This document shows, in pieces, positions 55,286 through 64,000 of a stretch of 64,000 nucleotides of DNA. A model generated the notes under the pieces. It saw nothing but the letters and a program-made list of their open reading frames with translations. It searched no databases and was not told where the DNA came from. This DNA comes from Neobacillus rhizophilus (GTDB lineage: Bacteria; Bacillota; Bacilli; Bacillales; Cytobacillaceae). Position numbers and translations under genes: made by a program. Within the stretch, counting starts at the first letter, position 1, and each line of letters opens with the position of its first letter. The stretch spans positions 770,103-834,102 of the forward strand of contig NZ_JAGYPF010000002.1 in assembly GCF_018343535.1 (NCBI RefSeq). Direction: 5' to 3'.

Positions 55286-56647
55286 ATGAACAAGTTTGAA
55301 AAAATATTATTGACTGTTTTTTTTGTTGAACTATTCGTAGGCGGTGGGGGCAGGCTAATTGACTTTGGGGTTATATCTATCCGCCAGCTTTTATTTATAC
55401 TTCTCATAGGGACGTATATGGTCCGGGTTATAAAGGATAAAGCCATTTTTAATAAAAAAAAGAATACATTTTTCAGGTTAAATCCTGTTACCATTGGGGT
55501 TTATGTTTTAATTTTCTGGTTTTTAGTTAGTTCAGTAATTGGTTTTATTAATGGGCATTCGCTTGGAGCAATTGTAACTGACTTTTTTAGGGTTTCGTTT
55601 TTTGCTGTTTATTTTCCTTTGGCATACTATATTTCAAAAGAGAGTTTTACTATACAGCGAATCATTAAAATTCTAAAATACAGTGCAATAGTAGTTGCAA
55701 TTTTTACTATTACGGTTTCGTTGTTAGGGAAAACTGTATTTAGTAATAATTTTGCTCCATTTTATAATTTCATGAACACTATCATGAACGATGATTTATT
55801 TTTTAGACCTAGCAACAGTGTATTTTATAAAAGTCACTTCTTTGTTTTGATTGGTTTAATTATATCTTTAAATGAACTTTTAAGTAAAAAATACGGCAAA
55901 TTGGAAATAGCTGTTGTTATAATTGGATCAGTTTCTATTCTCTGGTCTGAAACTAGAGGTTTTTTGTTGGCTTTTATGGTAAGCTTGTTGACAATTATAG
56001 TTTTGGACGTAAAAGTTATAGTAGATCCATTCAAAGGGATATCGAGTAAATTTAAAAAATTGATCCAATCCAAACAATTTATGAAGAAATTCACTATTTC
56101 TTTACTGGTAATAATCGCCGTTCCGTTCCTTTATAAATATATGACGCTTGAACGTTTTGAACAAACTGCTGCAGTTGAAGAAGTGCATCCATCCACTGAA
56201 TTAAATAAAAAACCTAATGCTAAAAAAGTTCAAACTGAAGTTAATGATGTAAGTGTCAATATGCGTATGGACATTCTTAATAGCTCAAAGGAAATATTAA
56301 AAGATCCAAAAAACCTCATTATTGGTGCTGGTTATGGGACTGAAATCGCCGGGAGAATTGCTATCGAAATAAGTTTTATTGATATACTTGTTGAACAAGG
56401 CTTAATTGGATTGGCAATATGGGGATTTTTATTCCTAATCATTTACTATAACTATTATCAGGCCTATAAAAAAGGACAAAAGCTATCAAATTTAGACATT
56501 TCCTTATTAGCTGCATTCATGGGAGTTTTACTTTTAACGAATATCAATCCGTTTATCAATAACCCTATCGGTATTAGCTTTTTCATAATTCTGCTCGTGG
56601 TTTCCCAAAACAAGAAAGAATTAAAACAAAATGAGGAATTAGTATGA
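55286..56647 (+). CDS. Polysaccharide polymerase (Wzy / O-antigen ligase family)
   Basis: A 453-residue membrane protein with about 10-12 helices and a large extracellular loop near 300-345 (EEVHPSTELNKKPNAKK). Typical landmarks are ILWSETRGFLLAFMVSLL, the conserved Wzy/WaaL-type region, and GAGYGTEIAGR, LLTNINPFINNPIG later on. Polymerises lipid-linked repeat units outside the membrane. ATG 55286 follows AGGAGAGGG. It overlaps the next gene by ATGA, so the two are coupled. Confidence 0.85.
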   Translation: MNKFEKILLTVFFVELFVGGGGRLIDFGVISIRQLLFILLIGTYMVRVIKDKAIFNKKKNTFFRLNPVTIGVYVLIFWFLVSSVIGFINGHSLGAIVTDFFRVSFFAVYFPLAYYISKESFTIQRIIKILKYSAIVVAIFTITVSLLGKTVFSNNFAPFYNFMNTIMNDDLFFRPSNSVFYKSHFFVLIGLIISLNELLSKKYGKLEIAVVIIGSVSILWSETRGFLLAFMVSLLTIIVLDVKVIVDPFKGISSKFKKLIQSKQFMKKFTISLLVIIAVPFLYKYMTLERFEQTAAVEEVHPSTELNKKPNAKKVQTEVNDVSVNMRMDILNSSKEILKDPKNLIIGAGYGTEIAGRIAIEISFIDILVEQGLIGLAIWGFLFLIIYYNYYQAYKKGQKLSNLDISLLAAFMGVLLLTNINPFINNPIGISFFIILLVVSQNKKELKQNEELV

Positions 56648-57489
56648 AGTTAACCATTGTACTCGTCTTGTATAAGAAAACACCGGAAGAAAGTAAAACT
56701 TTCCTTACATTAAAACAAACATTATTTTCCAACAAAAATGGATTCAATCAATTTGAGCTAATTTTGTATGACAACAGTCCGGAAAAACAAGAATTTAATC
56801 CCCTCAAGTATGAGGGGGTACATATGTCATATGTTCATGACCCACGAAATTTAGGAATTGTACCTGCTTATAATCATGCTTGGAAAATTGCGAACGAAAA
56901 TGGAAGCAAGTGGATTCTCCTCCTGGATCATGATACGGAGTTAACCCAAGAGTATATGAATGAGGTAATGGACCTGGCGGATTTTTCAGAGGAGATTGTA
57001 GCAGTTGTACCAAAGATTATGAATGAAAATACAATGATCTCTCCTGTATATAGTAATTCGCTTCGTCCTTTGCTAGGGGATCGCCCAGAAAGCGGGATTC
57101 AAGAAAATCCAGTAATGGCCATTAATTCTGGTGCTATAATTCGAATCGATTTTTTAAATGAAATCGGCGGATTTAATGAGGAATTTCCTTTAGACTACCT
57201 AGATCATTGGCTTTTCTATGAGATTTACGCAAAAGGAAAAAAGGTGTGGGTTCTTGATTCAGTTCTCGAACATGAATTATCTGTAATGGACTATAGTAGG
57301 GTCTCACTGAAACGTTACCAAAGTATTTTAGAATCAGAATTGAATTTCTACAGTAATTATAAAACCGAGTTGTTCTCTTCTTTTCGGAAGCAGCTATTAA
57401 AAAGATTTTTAAAGCAGGTTTTAACTGTTAAAAATAAGCAGATTGCTTTGCATACCTTAAGACAGTTTTTTAAAATGTCAAAATTTTAA
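56644..57489 (+). CDS. Family 2 glycosyltransferase (rhamnosyltransferase-like)
   Basis: 281 residues. KLTIVLVLYKKTPEESKTF opens the GT-A fold; LYDNSPEK carries an Asp, and ILLLDHDTELTQEY the DxD-type site. NPRNLGI-like DPRNLGIVPAYNHA and FLNEIGGFNEEFPLDYLDHW match rhamnosyl- and galactofuranosyl-type transferases. Coupled to the polymerase gene; weak terminator after it. Confidence 0.85.
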   Translation: MKLTIVLVLYKKTPEESKTFLTLKQTLFSNKNGFNQFELILYDNSPEKQEFNPLKYEGVHMSYVHDPRNLGIVPAYNHAWKIANENGSKWILLLDHDTELTQEYMNEVMDLADFSEEIVAVVPKIMNENTMISPVYSNSLRPLLGDRPESGIQENPVMAINSGAIIRIDFLNEIGGFNEEFPLDYLDHWLFYEIYAKGKKVWVLDSVLEHELSVMDYSRVSLKRYQSILESELNFYSNYKTELFSSFRKQLLKRFLKQVLTVKNKQIALHTLRQFFKMSKF

Positions 57490-57500
57490 AATTAGAAATG

Positions 57501-57536
57501 GAGATATCTTTGGTATATGAAGATATCCTTTTTCTA
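57501..57536 (+). terminator. Terminator after the polymerase-glycosyltransferase pair
   Basis: GAGATATCTT pairs with AAGATATCC, then TTTTTC. Confidence 0.65.
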
Positions 57537-57625
57537 TGTAAAGATGCATATGAAATAGTACTAACATAAACAAAGGAATTTTTGGGAATATTTTAAGAAA
57601 CACAATACTGTAACATAATAAATAT

Positions 57626-57654
57626 TTTATTTTTTAAATAACCTTCTTTATAAT
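57626..57654 (+). promoter_or_regulatory. Possible promoter of rfbACBD
   Basis: TATAAT at 57649-57654 with TTTATT 17 bases upstream, about 60 bases before rfbA. Confidence 0.45.
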
Positions 57655-57714
57655 GGGTTAGGTAGAAATTGTCGAAGACAAGGTTTTTTAAAAGAAAAAG
57701 AGGAGTTGTCTTAA

Positions 57715-58587
57715 ATGAAAGGAATTATTCTAGCCGGTGGCAGTGGCACTAGGCTATATCCGTTAACAAAGGTTGTTTCGAAACAACTATTACCTGTCTA
57801 TGATAAGCCAATGGTTTATTATCCACTATCTGTATTAATGTTAGCAGGAATAAAAGATATCTTAATTATTTCAACGCCTGAGGACACAGGGAGATTTGAA
57901 CAAATCTTAGGAGATGGTTCTGATCTAGGATTAAACCTTACATATAAAATTCAGCCTCATCCAGGCGGATTAGCTCAAGCATTTATTTTAGGAGACGAAT
58001 TTATTGGTGATGATAACGTAGCGTTAGTACTTGGCGATAATATTTTTTATGGCCACGGCCTAACGAATTTATTGCGTAAAGCCGCTTTAAGAGAAGCCGG
58101 TGCAACTGTGTTTGGCTATTATGTAAATGATCCGGAGCGCTTTGGAGTCGTTGAATTTGATGACCATGGTAAAGCTGTTTCCATCGAAGAAAAGCCCGAA
58201 TTGCCAAAATCTAATTATGCAGTAACAGGGCTTTATTTTTATGATAATCGTGTTGTACAAATTGCAAAAAGTATCCAGCCTTCTCCTCGAGGTGAGTTGG
58301 AAATCACTGATATCAATAAAGCGTATCTAGAAATGGGAGAATTAAATGTTGAACTGTTAGGTCGCGGATATGCATGGTTAGATACCGGCACACATGCATC
58401 TTTGTTAGAAGCATCACAATTTATTGAAACAGTCGAAAAGAGACAGTCCTTAAAAATTGCCTGTCTTGAAGAGATTGCTTATAAAATGGGTTACATTTCA
58501 AGGGAAAAGCTTTTGGAGCTTGCAGAGCCATTAAAGAAAAACCAGTATGGCCAATATTTAATAAAAATAGCTAACCAAAGAATTTAA
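57715..58587 (+). CDS. rfbA: Glucose-1-phosphate thymidylyltransferase
   Basis: First step of dTDP-L-rhamnose synthesis: glucose-1-phosphate plus dTTP gives dTDP-glucose. The 290-residue length is standard. [18 protein letters not shown] is the nucleotide-binding signature, with [50 protein letters not shown] and [14 protein letters not shown] 57715 follows AGAGGAG. First gene of a tight rfbA-rfbC-rfbB-rfbD operon. Confidence 0.96.
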   Translation: MKGIILAGGSGTRLYPLTKVVSKQLLPVYDKPMVYYPLSVLMLAGIKDILIISTPEDTGRFEQILGDGSDLGLNLTYKIQPHPGGLAQAFILGDEFIGDDNVALVLGDNIFYGHGLTNLLRKAALREAGATVFGYYVNDPERFGVVEFDDHGKAVSIEEKPELPKSNYAVTGLYFYDNRVVQIAKSIQPSPRGELEITDINKAYLEMGELNVELLGRGYAWLDTGTHASLLEASQFIETVEKRQSLKIACLEEIAYKMGYISREKLLELAEPLKKNQYGQYLIKIANQRI

Positions 58588-58610
58588 AAGCTAATGAGTG
58601 AGGTAAAAAT

Positions 58611-59171
58611 ATGAATATTATTGAGACAAAATTGCCTGACGTTAAAATCTTGGAACCAAAGGTTTTTGGAGACCATCGCGGTTATTTTATGGAGAGTTAT
58701 AATAAAGAAATTTTTGAGAAATTGGGCCTTTATTACGACTTTGTTCAGGATAACCAATCTTTATCCGCACCGGTTGGAACATTAAGAGGATTACATTTCC
58801 AGCTCAACCCGAAGGCCCAAACGAAAGTTGTTCGTTGTATAACAGGTGCAATTTATGACGTAGCAGTAGATATTCGTAAAGGCTCCCCGACATTTGGCCA
58901 ATGGGTCGGTGTAATCCTAAGCGAACATAATAAGCGGCAACTTGTAGTACCAAAAGGCTTTGCCCACGGTTTTTGCACTTTGGTGCCTGACACCACAGTT
59001 GCATATAAGGTGGATGAAAATTATTCACCAGAGCACGATGGCGGGATTCTTTGGAATGATCCGGAATTAGGAATTGATTGGCCGACAAACAATCCAATTC
59101 TTTCAGAGAAAGATACAAAACACCCAAGATTGAGTGAAGCGACACATCTTAATTTCGTTTATGAAAAATAG
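58611..59171 (+). CDS. rfbC: dTDP-4-dehydrorhamnose 3,5-epimerase
   Basis: Third step of dTDP-rhamnose synthesis. 186-residue cupin-fold enzyme with DHRGYFMESYN, VQDNQSLS, GTLRGLHFQ (catalytic His), GAIYDVAVDIRKGSPTFGQW and PKGFAHGFCTL. ATG 58611 follows GTGAGG; 23 bases separate it from rfbA. Confidence 0.96.
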   Translation: MNIIETKLPDVKILEPKVFGDHRGYFMESYNKEIFEKLGLYYDFVQDNQSLSAPVGTLRGLHFQLNPKAQTKVVRCITGAIYDVAVDIRKGSPTFGQWVGVILSEHNKRQLVVPKGFAHGFCTLVPDTTVAYKVDENYSPEHDGGILWNDPELGIDWPTNNPILSEKDTKHPRLSEATHLNFVYEK

Positions 59172-59181
59172 GAGGTAAAAC

Positions 59182-60204
59182 ATGAAACTATTAGTAACAG
59201 GCGGCGCCGGTTTTATAGGAAGCAACTTTGTCCGCTATATGGTCAATAAATATCCAGATTACACTATTGTGAACTTAGATTTATTAACTTATGCAGGTAA
59301 CCTAGAGAACTTAAAAGACATAGAGAACAAGCCAAATTATAAGTTTGTCCGCGGAGATATCGCAGACCGTGACTTTATTCATGGCCTTTTCCAAGAAGAA
59401 AAGTTCGATTATGTCCTGAACTTTGCAGCCGAATCTCATGTAGACAGAAGTATTACTGACCCTGGAATTTTTGTGCAAACAAATATCCAAGGAACTCTAG
59501 CTTTACTCGATGCTGCTAAAACCTTTGGTGTAAAGAAATATCTTCAAGTTTCTACAGACGAAGTATATGGTACTCTAGGAGAGACAGGATACTTTACAGA
59601 AGAAACACCTTTAGCAGCCAATAGTCCATATAGTGCAAGTAAAGCTGGTGCAGACTTGCTTGTTCGTGCGTACAATGAGACGTTTGGTCTTCCGACAAAT
59701 ATTACTCGCTGCTCTAATAACTATGGACCTTACCATTTCCCTGAGAAACTAATTCCTTTAATGATAATTAATGCTTTGAATGATAAGGAACTGCCAGTTT
59801 ATGGAGATGGATTAAATGTTCGTGACTGGCTGCACGTTGAGGACCATTGCCAGGCAATTGATTTAGTGCTGCATAAGGGCCTTGTTGGCGAAGTATACAA
59901 TGTCGGCGGCAATAATGAACGCACTAACATTGATATTGTAAAGACAATCCTTAAGCAACTAGGAAAGCCTGAATCATTAATCAAATTTGTAAAAGACCGC
60001 CCAGGCCACGACCGCCGTTATGCGATTGACGCGACGAAGCTACGCACGGAACTAGGCTGGTCCCCAAAATATAATTTTGACACAGGGATTGAACAAACTA
60101 TTAATTGGTATTTAAATAATAAGGAATGGTGGGAAAACATCATTTCCGGTGAATATCAGGAATATTTCAAATCACAATATGGCGATAGACTGGGAGTAGA
60201 ATGA
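59182..60204 (+). CDS. rfbB: dTDP-glucose 4,6-dehydratase
   Basis: Second step of the pathway. 340-residue extended SDR enzyme. GGAGFIGSNFVRY binds NAD, NFAAESHVDRSI and QVSTDEVYGTLG carry the catalytic Thr-Asp-Glu group, and YSASKAGAD is the YxxxK. RPGHDRRYAID is also typical. ATG 59182 follows TAGGAGG. Overlaps rfbD by ATGATG. Confidence 0.96.
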   Translation: MKLLVTGGAGFIGSNFVRYMVNKYPDYTIVNLDLLTYAGNLENLKDIENKPNYKFVRGDIADRDFIHGLFQEEKFDYVLNFAAESHVDRSITDPGIFVQTNIQGTLALLDAAKTFGVKKYLQVSTDEVYGTLGETGYFTEETPLAANSPYSASKAGADLLVRAYNETFGLPTNITRCSNNYGPYHFPEKLIPLMIINALNDKELPVYGDGLNVRDWLHVEDHCQAIDLVLHKGLVGEVYNVGGNNERTNIDIVKTILKQLGKPESLIKFVKDRPGHDRRYAIDATKLRTELGWSPKYNFDTGIEQTINWYLNNKEWWENIISGEYQEYFKSQYGDRLGVE

Positions 60205-61049
60205 TGAAGGTTGTTGTAACAGGGGCTGCTGGTCAATTAGGTCAAGATGTTCTTTTGGAATTGGAACGAAATAACCATCAAGCTATAGGTGCAGACCGCC
60301 AAACATTAGATATAAGCGACGAAGCAGCAGTGCAAGCATTCATTCAGGAAGTGAAACCTGATGTTATTCTCCATTGTGCGGCCTATACAAATGTAGATTC
60401 CGCAGAACAGGATGAAGAGACTGCCTATAAGGTTAATGGATTGGGAGCTAAATATCTAGCTCAGGCAGCTAAGCAAACCGGCGCGAAGATGATGTATATC
60501 AGTACGGACTATGTATTCGATGGAACAGCTTCGGAGCCATATGAGGTTGACCATCCTACAAAACCGCTTGGGGCATATGGGCGTACAAAATTAGCTGGTG
60601 AAGTGTTTGTTCAAGAAAATCTAGAGGAATTCTTCATAGTTCGAACAGCATGGGTATTTGGTAAACATGGCAACAATTTTGTCAAAACAATGATTCGACT
60701 GGGGAAGGAACGCGGCGAAGTGGGCGTTGTTTCAGATCAAGTGGGTTCCCCCACTTATACAGTTGACCTAGCTAAATTCATGGTGTCACTCGTGGAAACA
60801 GACAAATATGGAATTTACCATGCTACTAACAGTGGAATTTGTTCTTGGTACGAATTTGCTGTTGAAATTTTTAAGCAAGCGGAGATGGATGTTACAGTTC
60901 GTCCGTTAACGACGGAACAGTTCCCGCGACCAGCTGCAAGGCCGAAGTATTCAGTACTTAGTAAGAAGAGGATTGAAGAGGAAGGGCTGACGCCGCTCCA
61001 AAGCTGGAAGGATGCTTTGTCAGCTTATCTAAAGGAACTAAAAAATTAA
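60201..61049 (+). CDS. rfbD: dTDP-4-dehydrorhamnose reductase
   Basis: Last step, NADPH-dependent reduction to dTDP-L-rhamnose. 282 residues with VTGAAGQLGQDV, AAYTNVDSAEQ, YISTDYVFDGT, YGRTKLAGE (YxxxK) and RTAWVFGKHGNNFVKTM. Start is ATG 60201 or ATG 60204, both overlapping the rfbB stop. Followed by a terminator that closes the operon. Confidence 0.95.
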   Translation: MMKVVVTGAAGQLGQDVLLELERNNHQAIGADRQTLDISDEAAVQAFIQEVKPDVILHCAAYTNVDSAEQDEETAYKVNGLGAKYLAQAAKQTGAKMMYISTDYVFDGTASEPYEVDHPTKPLGAYGRTKLAGEVFVQENLEEFFIVRTAWVFGKHGNNFVKTMIRLGKERGEVGVVSDQVGSPTYTVDLAKFMVSLVETDKYGIYHATNSGICSWYEFAVEIFKQAEMDVTVRPLTTEQFPRPAARPKYSVLSKKRIEEEGLTPLQSWKDALSAYLKELKN

Positions 61050-61061
61050 TCATATAGAGAA

Positions 61062-61113
61062 AGGGATACGTTAATTTGGTCATCTTTGACTTTAATGTAT
61101 CCCTTTTTTATGT
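61062..61113 (+). terminator. Terminator of rfbACBD
   Basis: AAGGGATACGTTAA pairs with TTAATGTATCCCTT (one G-U), followed by TTTT. The rest of the gap of 320 bases to 61371 holds the promoter below and nothing else recognisable. Confidence 0.88.
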
Positions 61114-61269
61114 TATTTTATTAAAGGTTAGGTTTTTTCAAAAATAATTGAAACCTTCTTCACAAAGTTTCGTCTGAAATATTGGATACGATATTTACAT
61201 AAGAATTTTTTACTTTTGTGTAAATCTTGTACATATAGCAAATTAATAGTTTCATTGAGAGTAAGTCTA

Positions 61270-61278
61270 TGCTATAAT
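61270..61278 (+). promoter_or_regulatory. Extended -10 promoter of the first tagO-like gene
   Basis: TGCTATAAT, about 95 bases upstream of the start codon. Confidence 0.6.
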
Positions 61279-61371
61279 CCATTAGGAGTATTTTATCGAA
61301 ATTTGGCTTTTTTATACATTTTATATCTATAAAACTCAAATCTGGTTATAAAATAAGCACGGAGGGTCCTT

Positions 61372-62469
61372 ATGTTATATGTAACTTTATTTATATGTTT
61401 TTGTGCTTCGATCTTCCTTACACCATTAGTAAAAAAATTAGCCTTTAAAATTGGTGCAACCGATAAGCCAAATCAAAGGAAAGTTCATCAGAAAATCATG
61501 CCGCGTTTAGGCGGGCTGGCTATATATATTAGTTTCTTAATAGGAATATTCGTTATTCAACCAAATGAGAGTTTTAATTTACATCTCATAAATCCTGATG
61601 GACATGTCCACTTGGCGTTAATACTTGGTAGTTTAATTATTATCCTTACCGGTGCAATTGATGATGTGAAAGAAATCTCACCAAAGGTAAAGCTGTTAGG
61701 ACAAATCCTTGCTTCTCTCGTTATCATAATTTATGGAAACATAAAAGTTGAATTCATTAACTTACCATTTGGCGGCGGACAGTTGGATTTTGGAATATTT
61801 AGTATTCCATTTACAATGGTTTGGATTGTAGGTATTACTAATGCAATAAATTTAATCGACGGGTTAGATGGTTTAGCAGGAGGGGTATCCTCAATTGCCT
61901 TATTTTCCATCGCGGGAATAGCCTTTATTACTGGAAACCCTTATGTTACAATTGTGGCATTAATAGCGGCTGTATCTACACTTGGTTTCCTTGTATATAA
62001 TTTTCATCCAGCCAAGATTTTTATGGGTGACACCGGCGCATTGTTTTTAGGATTTTTAATTAGTGTTCTTTCATTATTAGGACTAAAAAGTGTTACGGTG
62101 ATGTCCCTTGTTATTCCGGTTATTATATTGGGTGTTCCAGTTTCAGATACATTCTTTGCTATTATCCGCAGACTTGTGAACAAGCAGCCATTATCTGCAC
62201 CGGATAAATCACACCTGCATCATTGCTTGTTAAAAGCAGGTTATTCACATCGGCAAACGGTTTTAATGATATATGCGATGAGTGCGGTTTTTGGACTAGC
62301 GGGATTTATCTTTTCCCAAGCAACAATCCGTGGGTCGGTCATTATTCTTCTCACAATATTGATTATCATCGAAATATTTGTTGAGAAAATAGGACTTATC
62401 CGAGAAGACTACAAACCATTGTTAAACCTGATTCGAGGTTTTAGACAAGTCAATTTGCGAAATAAATAA
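61372..62469 (+). CDS. tagO: TagO-type undecaprenyl-phosphate N-acetylglucosaminyl-1-phosphate transferase
   Basis: 365-residue polytopic enzyme of the MraY/WecA/TagO superfamily that starts wall polymers by loading a sugar-1-phosphate on undecaprenyl phosphate. About 10-11 helices. Catalytic motifs: NQRKVHQKIMPRLGG, GAIDDVKEIS (Asp-Asp), NAINLIDGLDGLAGG, FMGDTGALFLG and LHHCLLKAGYSHRQ (His-rich loop). ATG 61372 has CGGAGGG upstream. A second copy lies just downstream. Confidence 0.93.
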   Translation: MLYVTLFICFCASIFLTPLVKKLAFKIGATDKPNQRKVHQKIMPRLGGLAIYISFLIGIFVIQPNESFNLHLINPDGHVHLALILGSLIIILTGAIDDVKEISPKVKLLGQILASLVIIIYGNIKVEFINLPFGGGQLDFGIFSIPFTMVWIVGITNAINLIDGLDGLAGGVSSIALFSIAGIAFITGNPYVTIVALIAAVSTLGFLVYNFHPAKIFMGDTGALFLGFLISVLSLLGLKSVTVMSLVIPVIILGVPVSDTFFAIIRRLVNKQPLSAPDKSHLHHCLLKAGYSHRQTVLMIYAMSAVFGLAGFIFSQATIRGSVIILLTILIIIEIFVEKIGLIREDYKPLLNLIRGFRQVNLRNK

Positions 62470-62474
62470 AGAAT

Positions 62475-62512
62475 GCGCGGGCTTTCACAACTTGTGAGCT
62501 CGCTTTTTTGCT
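62475..62512 (+). terminator. Rho-independent terminator
   Basis: GCGGGCTTTCAC pairs with GTGAGCTCGC, then T6. Confidence 0.8.
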
Positions 62513-62606
62513 GTTTGACACTCGCGAGATTTTCCTTTTTTTTGCAAAACCTTTAGTGTTTCGAATCCTCTTTAATGGACAAACTTATTGTTAAGGAGGA
62601 TTTAAT

Positions 62607-63671
62607 ATGCTTCTTCTCACCATGATATTATGTTTTGTTGCTTCGGTTCTTATTACACCACTTGTAAAAAAACTCGCCATTCTAATTGGGGCAACTGACA
62701 GGCCAAATCAGCGCAAGGTTCATCAATCAATCATGCCGAGGCTTGGTGGTTTAGCAATCTTTATCAGTTTTATGCTGGGCATTTTTCTTTTGCGTCCTGC
62801 CAACCCATCCTTGGTTCCAATATTAATTGGTTGTCTTATCATAATAGTGACCGGCCTTTTGGATGACCTTCTGGAGCTTTCGGCAAAATACAAACTTTTG
62901 GGCCAATTGGCAGCTGCGGTTGTTGTTGTTTTTTGGGGAAACCTGCAGGTCGTCTTTATTAATTTGCCGTTCGGGGCTCAGCTTCAATTTGGTTTATTAA
63001 GTATTCCCTTTACAATTATTTGGATTGTAGGAATTACCAATTCGATTAATTTAATTGACGGGCTGGACGGTCTTGCTGCAGGGGTATCTTCCATAGCGTT
63101 AATTACAATTTCCGGGATGGCTGTTATTCAAGGACATATATTTGTTGCAATAGTAGGTTTAATTGTCCTTGCCAGTACATTAGGTTTTTTGATATACAAC
63201 TTCCATCCTGCAAGCATTTTTATGGGAGACACTGGGGCACTATTTTTAGGATATATCATTTCAGTGCTTTCGCTAATGGGTTTTAAAAATGTAACCTTCA
63301 TTTCATTTATAATTCCAGTCATTGTTCTAGCCGTGCCAATTTCAGATACTTTTTTTGCAATCTTGCGTAGAATTATTCATAAAAAACCTTTAGGTGCACC
63401 GGACAAACAGCACCTACACCATTGCATGCTGCGAATGGGTTACTCTCATCGTCAGGCGGTATTACTCATTTACGCGATGTCAGCATTTTTTGGTTTAATG
63501 GCTGTTATTTATTCTCAGGCTAGGATTGGTGGAGCTTTGTTTTTAATTTTATTAATAATTTTGTTTATAGAGATTACTGCAGAAAAAATCGGATTAGTTG
63601 GGAGAGATTATCGTCCAATTTTAAACATTTTGCAAACACTAAGGGCGGGATCAGCCAAAGGAAGATCATGA
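62607..63671 (+). CDS. Second TagO-type sugar-1-phosphate transferase (paralogue)
   Basis: 354 residues, strongly similar along its whole length to the preceding protein. All motifs are intact: NQRKVHQSIMPRLGG, GLLDDLLELS, NSINLIDGLDGLAAG, FMGDTGALFLG and LHHCMLRMGYSHRQ. The main difference is a shorter loop after the second helix. ATG 62607 follows AAGGAGG, and the gene is separated from the first copy by a terminator. The duplicate may start a different polymer or provide backup. Confidence 0.92.
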   Translation: MLLLTMILCFVASVLITPLVKKLAILIGATDRPNQRKVHQSIMPRLGGLAIFISFMLGIFLLRPANPSLVPILIGCLIIIVTGLLDDLLELSAKYKLLGQLAAAVVVVFWGNLQVVFINLPFGAQLQFGLLSIPFTIIWIVGITNSINLIDGLDGLAAGVSSIALITISGMAVIQGHIFVAIVGLIVLASTLGFLIYNFHPASIFMGDTGALFLGYIISVLSLMGFKNVTFISFIIPVIVLAVPISDTFFAILRRIIHKKPLGAPDKQHLHHCMLRMGYSHRQAVLLIYAMSAFFGLMAVIYSQARIGGALFLILLIILFIEITAEKIGLVGRDYRPILNILQTLRAGSAKGRS

Positions 63672-63871
63672 TTCCTTTAAGTAAATGGTTTTTGGGGGGA
63701 CTTTTATAGTTCTCTCTTTTTTAATGTATTTTTGACTTCAATAAAAGTGCATTACAAATTTACTAAAAGTTTTTTGGGGATAAAATGACTTTGAAAAATT
63801 TTTGATTATTTACTAAAATAATATTTAATGCGTTATTCGAAATAATTTTATATTTATTTTGGGAGGTACCT

Positions 63872-64000
63872 ATGACTTTTAATGAAGTAATGGCATTAAT
63901 TATGCCTTCAATAATAGCATTACTATTCTATTCCAAAGTTACATTAAAAAAAGTAACCTTTTTTGATGGGTTATGTAATACTGTTTTATTTATCCTAATC
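63872..64000 (+). CDS. Partial membrane protein gene, runs off the window
   Basis: ATG 63872 with GGGAGG 6 bases upstream; 43 codons visible. The product starts MTFNEVMALIMPSIIALLFY, a membrane helix followed by KVTLKKVTFFDGLCN and the start of a second helix. Too short to identify. The 200-base gap before it holds no other clear gene. Confidence 0.6.
   Translation, partial: MTFNEVMALIMPSIIALLFYSKVTLKKVTFFDGLCNTVLFILI

Noticed and set aside
1..64000. tRNA, rRNA genes and insertion sequences
   Set aside because: No cloverleaf with CCA-type context, no rRNA sequence and no transposase ORF was recognised by eye.

Overview
The window looks like a chromosomal segment of an aerobic, low-GC Gram-positive of the Bacillaceae. 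Nearest in feel is Neobacillus or Bacillus sensu lato, judged from gene families rather than a database search. Strong Shine-Dalgarno sites, frequent GTG/TTG starts and U-tailed terminators fit this. So do homologues of B. subtilis yfkN, xpaC-yaaN, yvfRSTU, LytR-CpsA-Psr proteins and tagO. A lipoprotein copper nitrite reductase suggests partial denitrification.

Positions 1-14 kb hold single genes: the truncated nucleotidase YfkN, a YitT membrane protein, a tandem-repeat coiled-coil protein, a molybdopterin oxidoreductase, a DUF3267 metalloprotease, a ferritin-like protein, a divergent PlsY, a ZIP transporter, an LCP protein and a membrane-bound serine protease. A 3' remnant of a ComM/YifB ATPase lies at 9.4 kb. 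Positions 14-19 kb hold UDP-GlcNAc 2-epimerase, a glyoxalase-like protein, xpaC-yaaN, and an array of 21-bp-periodic repeats inside a tandem duplication of about 379 bp.

Positions 19-26 kb hold a VanY-type lipoprotein carboxypeptidase, a cyclic-di-GMP-I (GEMM) riboswitch ahead of a 58-codon gene, nirK with an odd structured leader, a 46-residue gene, a same-strand cluster of DnaA boxes, and the yvfRSTU operon (ABC exporter plus two-component system).

From about 26 kb onward the window is mostly surface biology. It has UDP-glucose dehydrogenase, a LysE exporter, a VWA protein, a CPBP protease, immune inhibitor A and GalU. Next come three consecutive secreted proteins that each carry six ChW (clostridial hydrophobic W) repeats: an amidase, a glucosaminidase and a 1384-residue non-enzymatic Ig-repeat protein. 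A polysaccharide locus follows: Wzx flippase, six glycosyltransferase-type genes, a zinc-ribbon epimerase, an LCP ligase, an acyltransferase, a Wzy-like polymerase, the dTDP-rhamnose genes in the order rfbA-C-B-D, and two TagO-type initiating transferases. Together they could make, export, polymerise and attach a rhamnose-containing polymer to the wall, with the ChW proteins acting in the same envelope.

Short REP-like elements (GTGTCAGGCACCG...GTGGACA and GTGATGCA..GGGACGGTTCT) are scattered between genes. The most novel candidates are the ChW trio, the riboswitch-small-ORF unit, the 21-bp array and the DnaA-box cluster.
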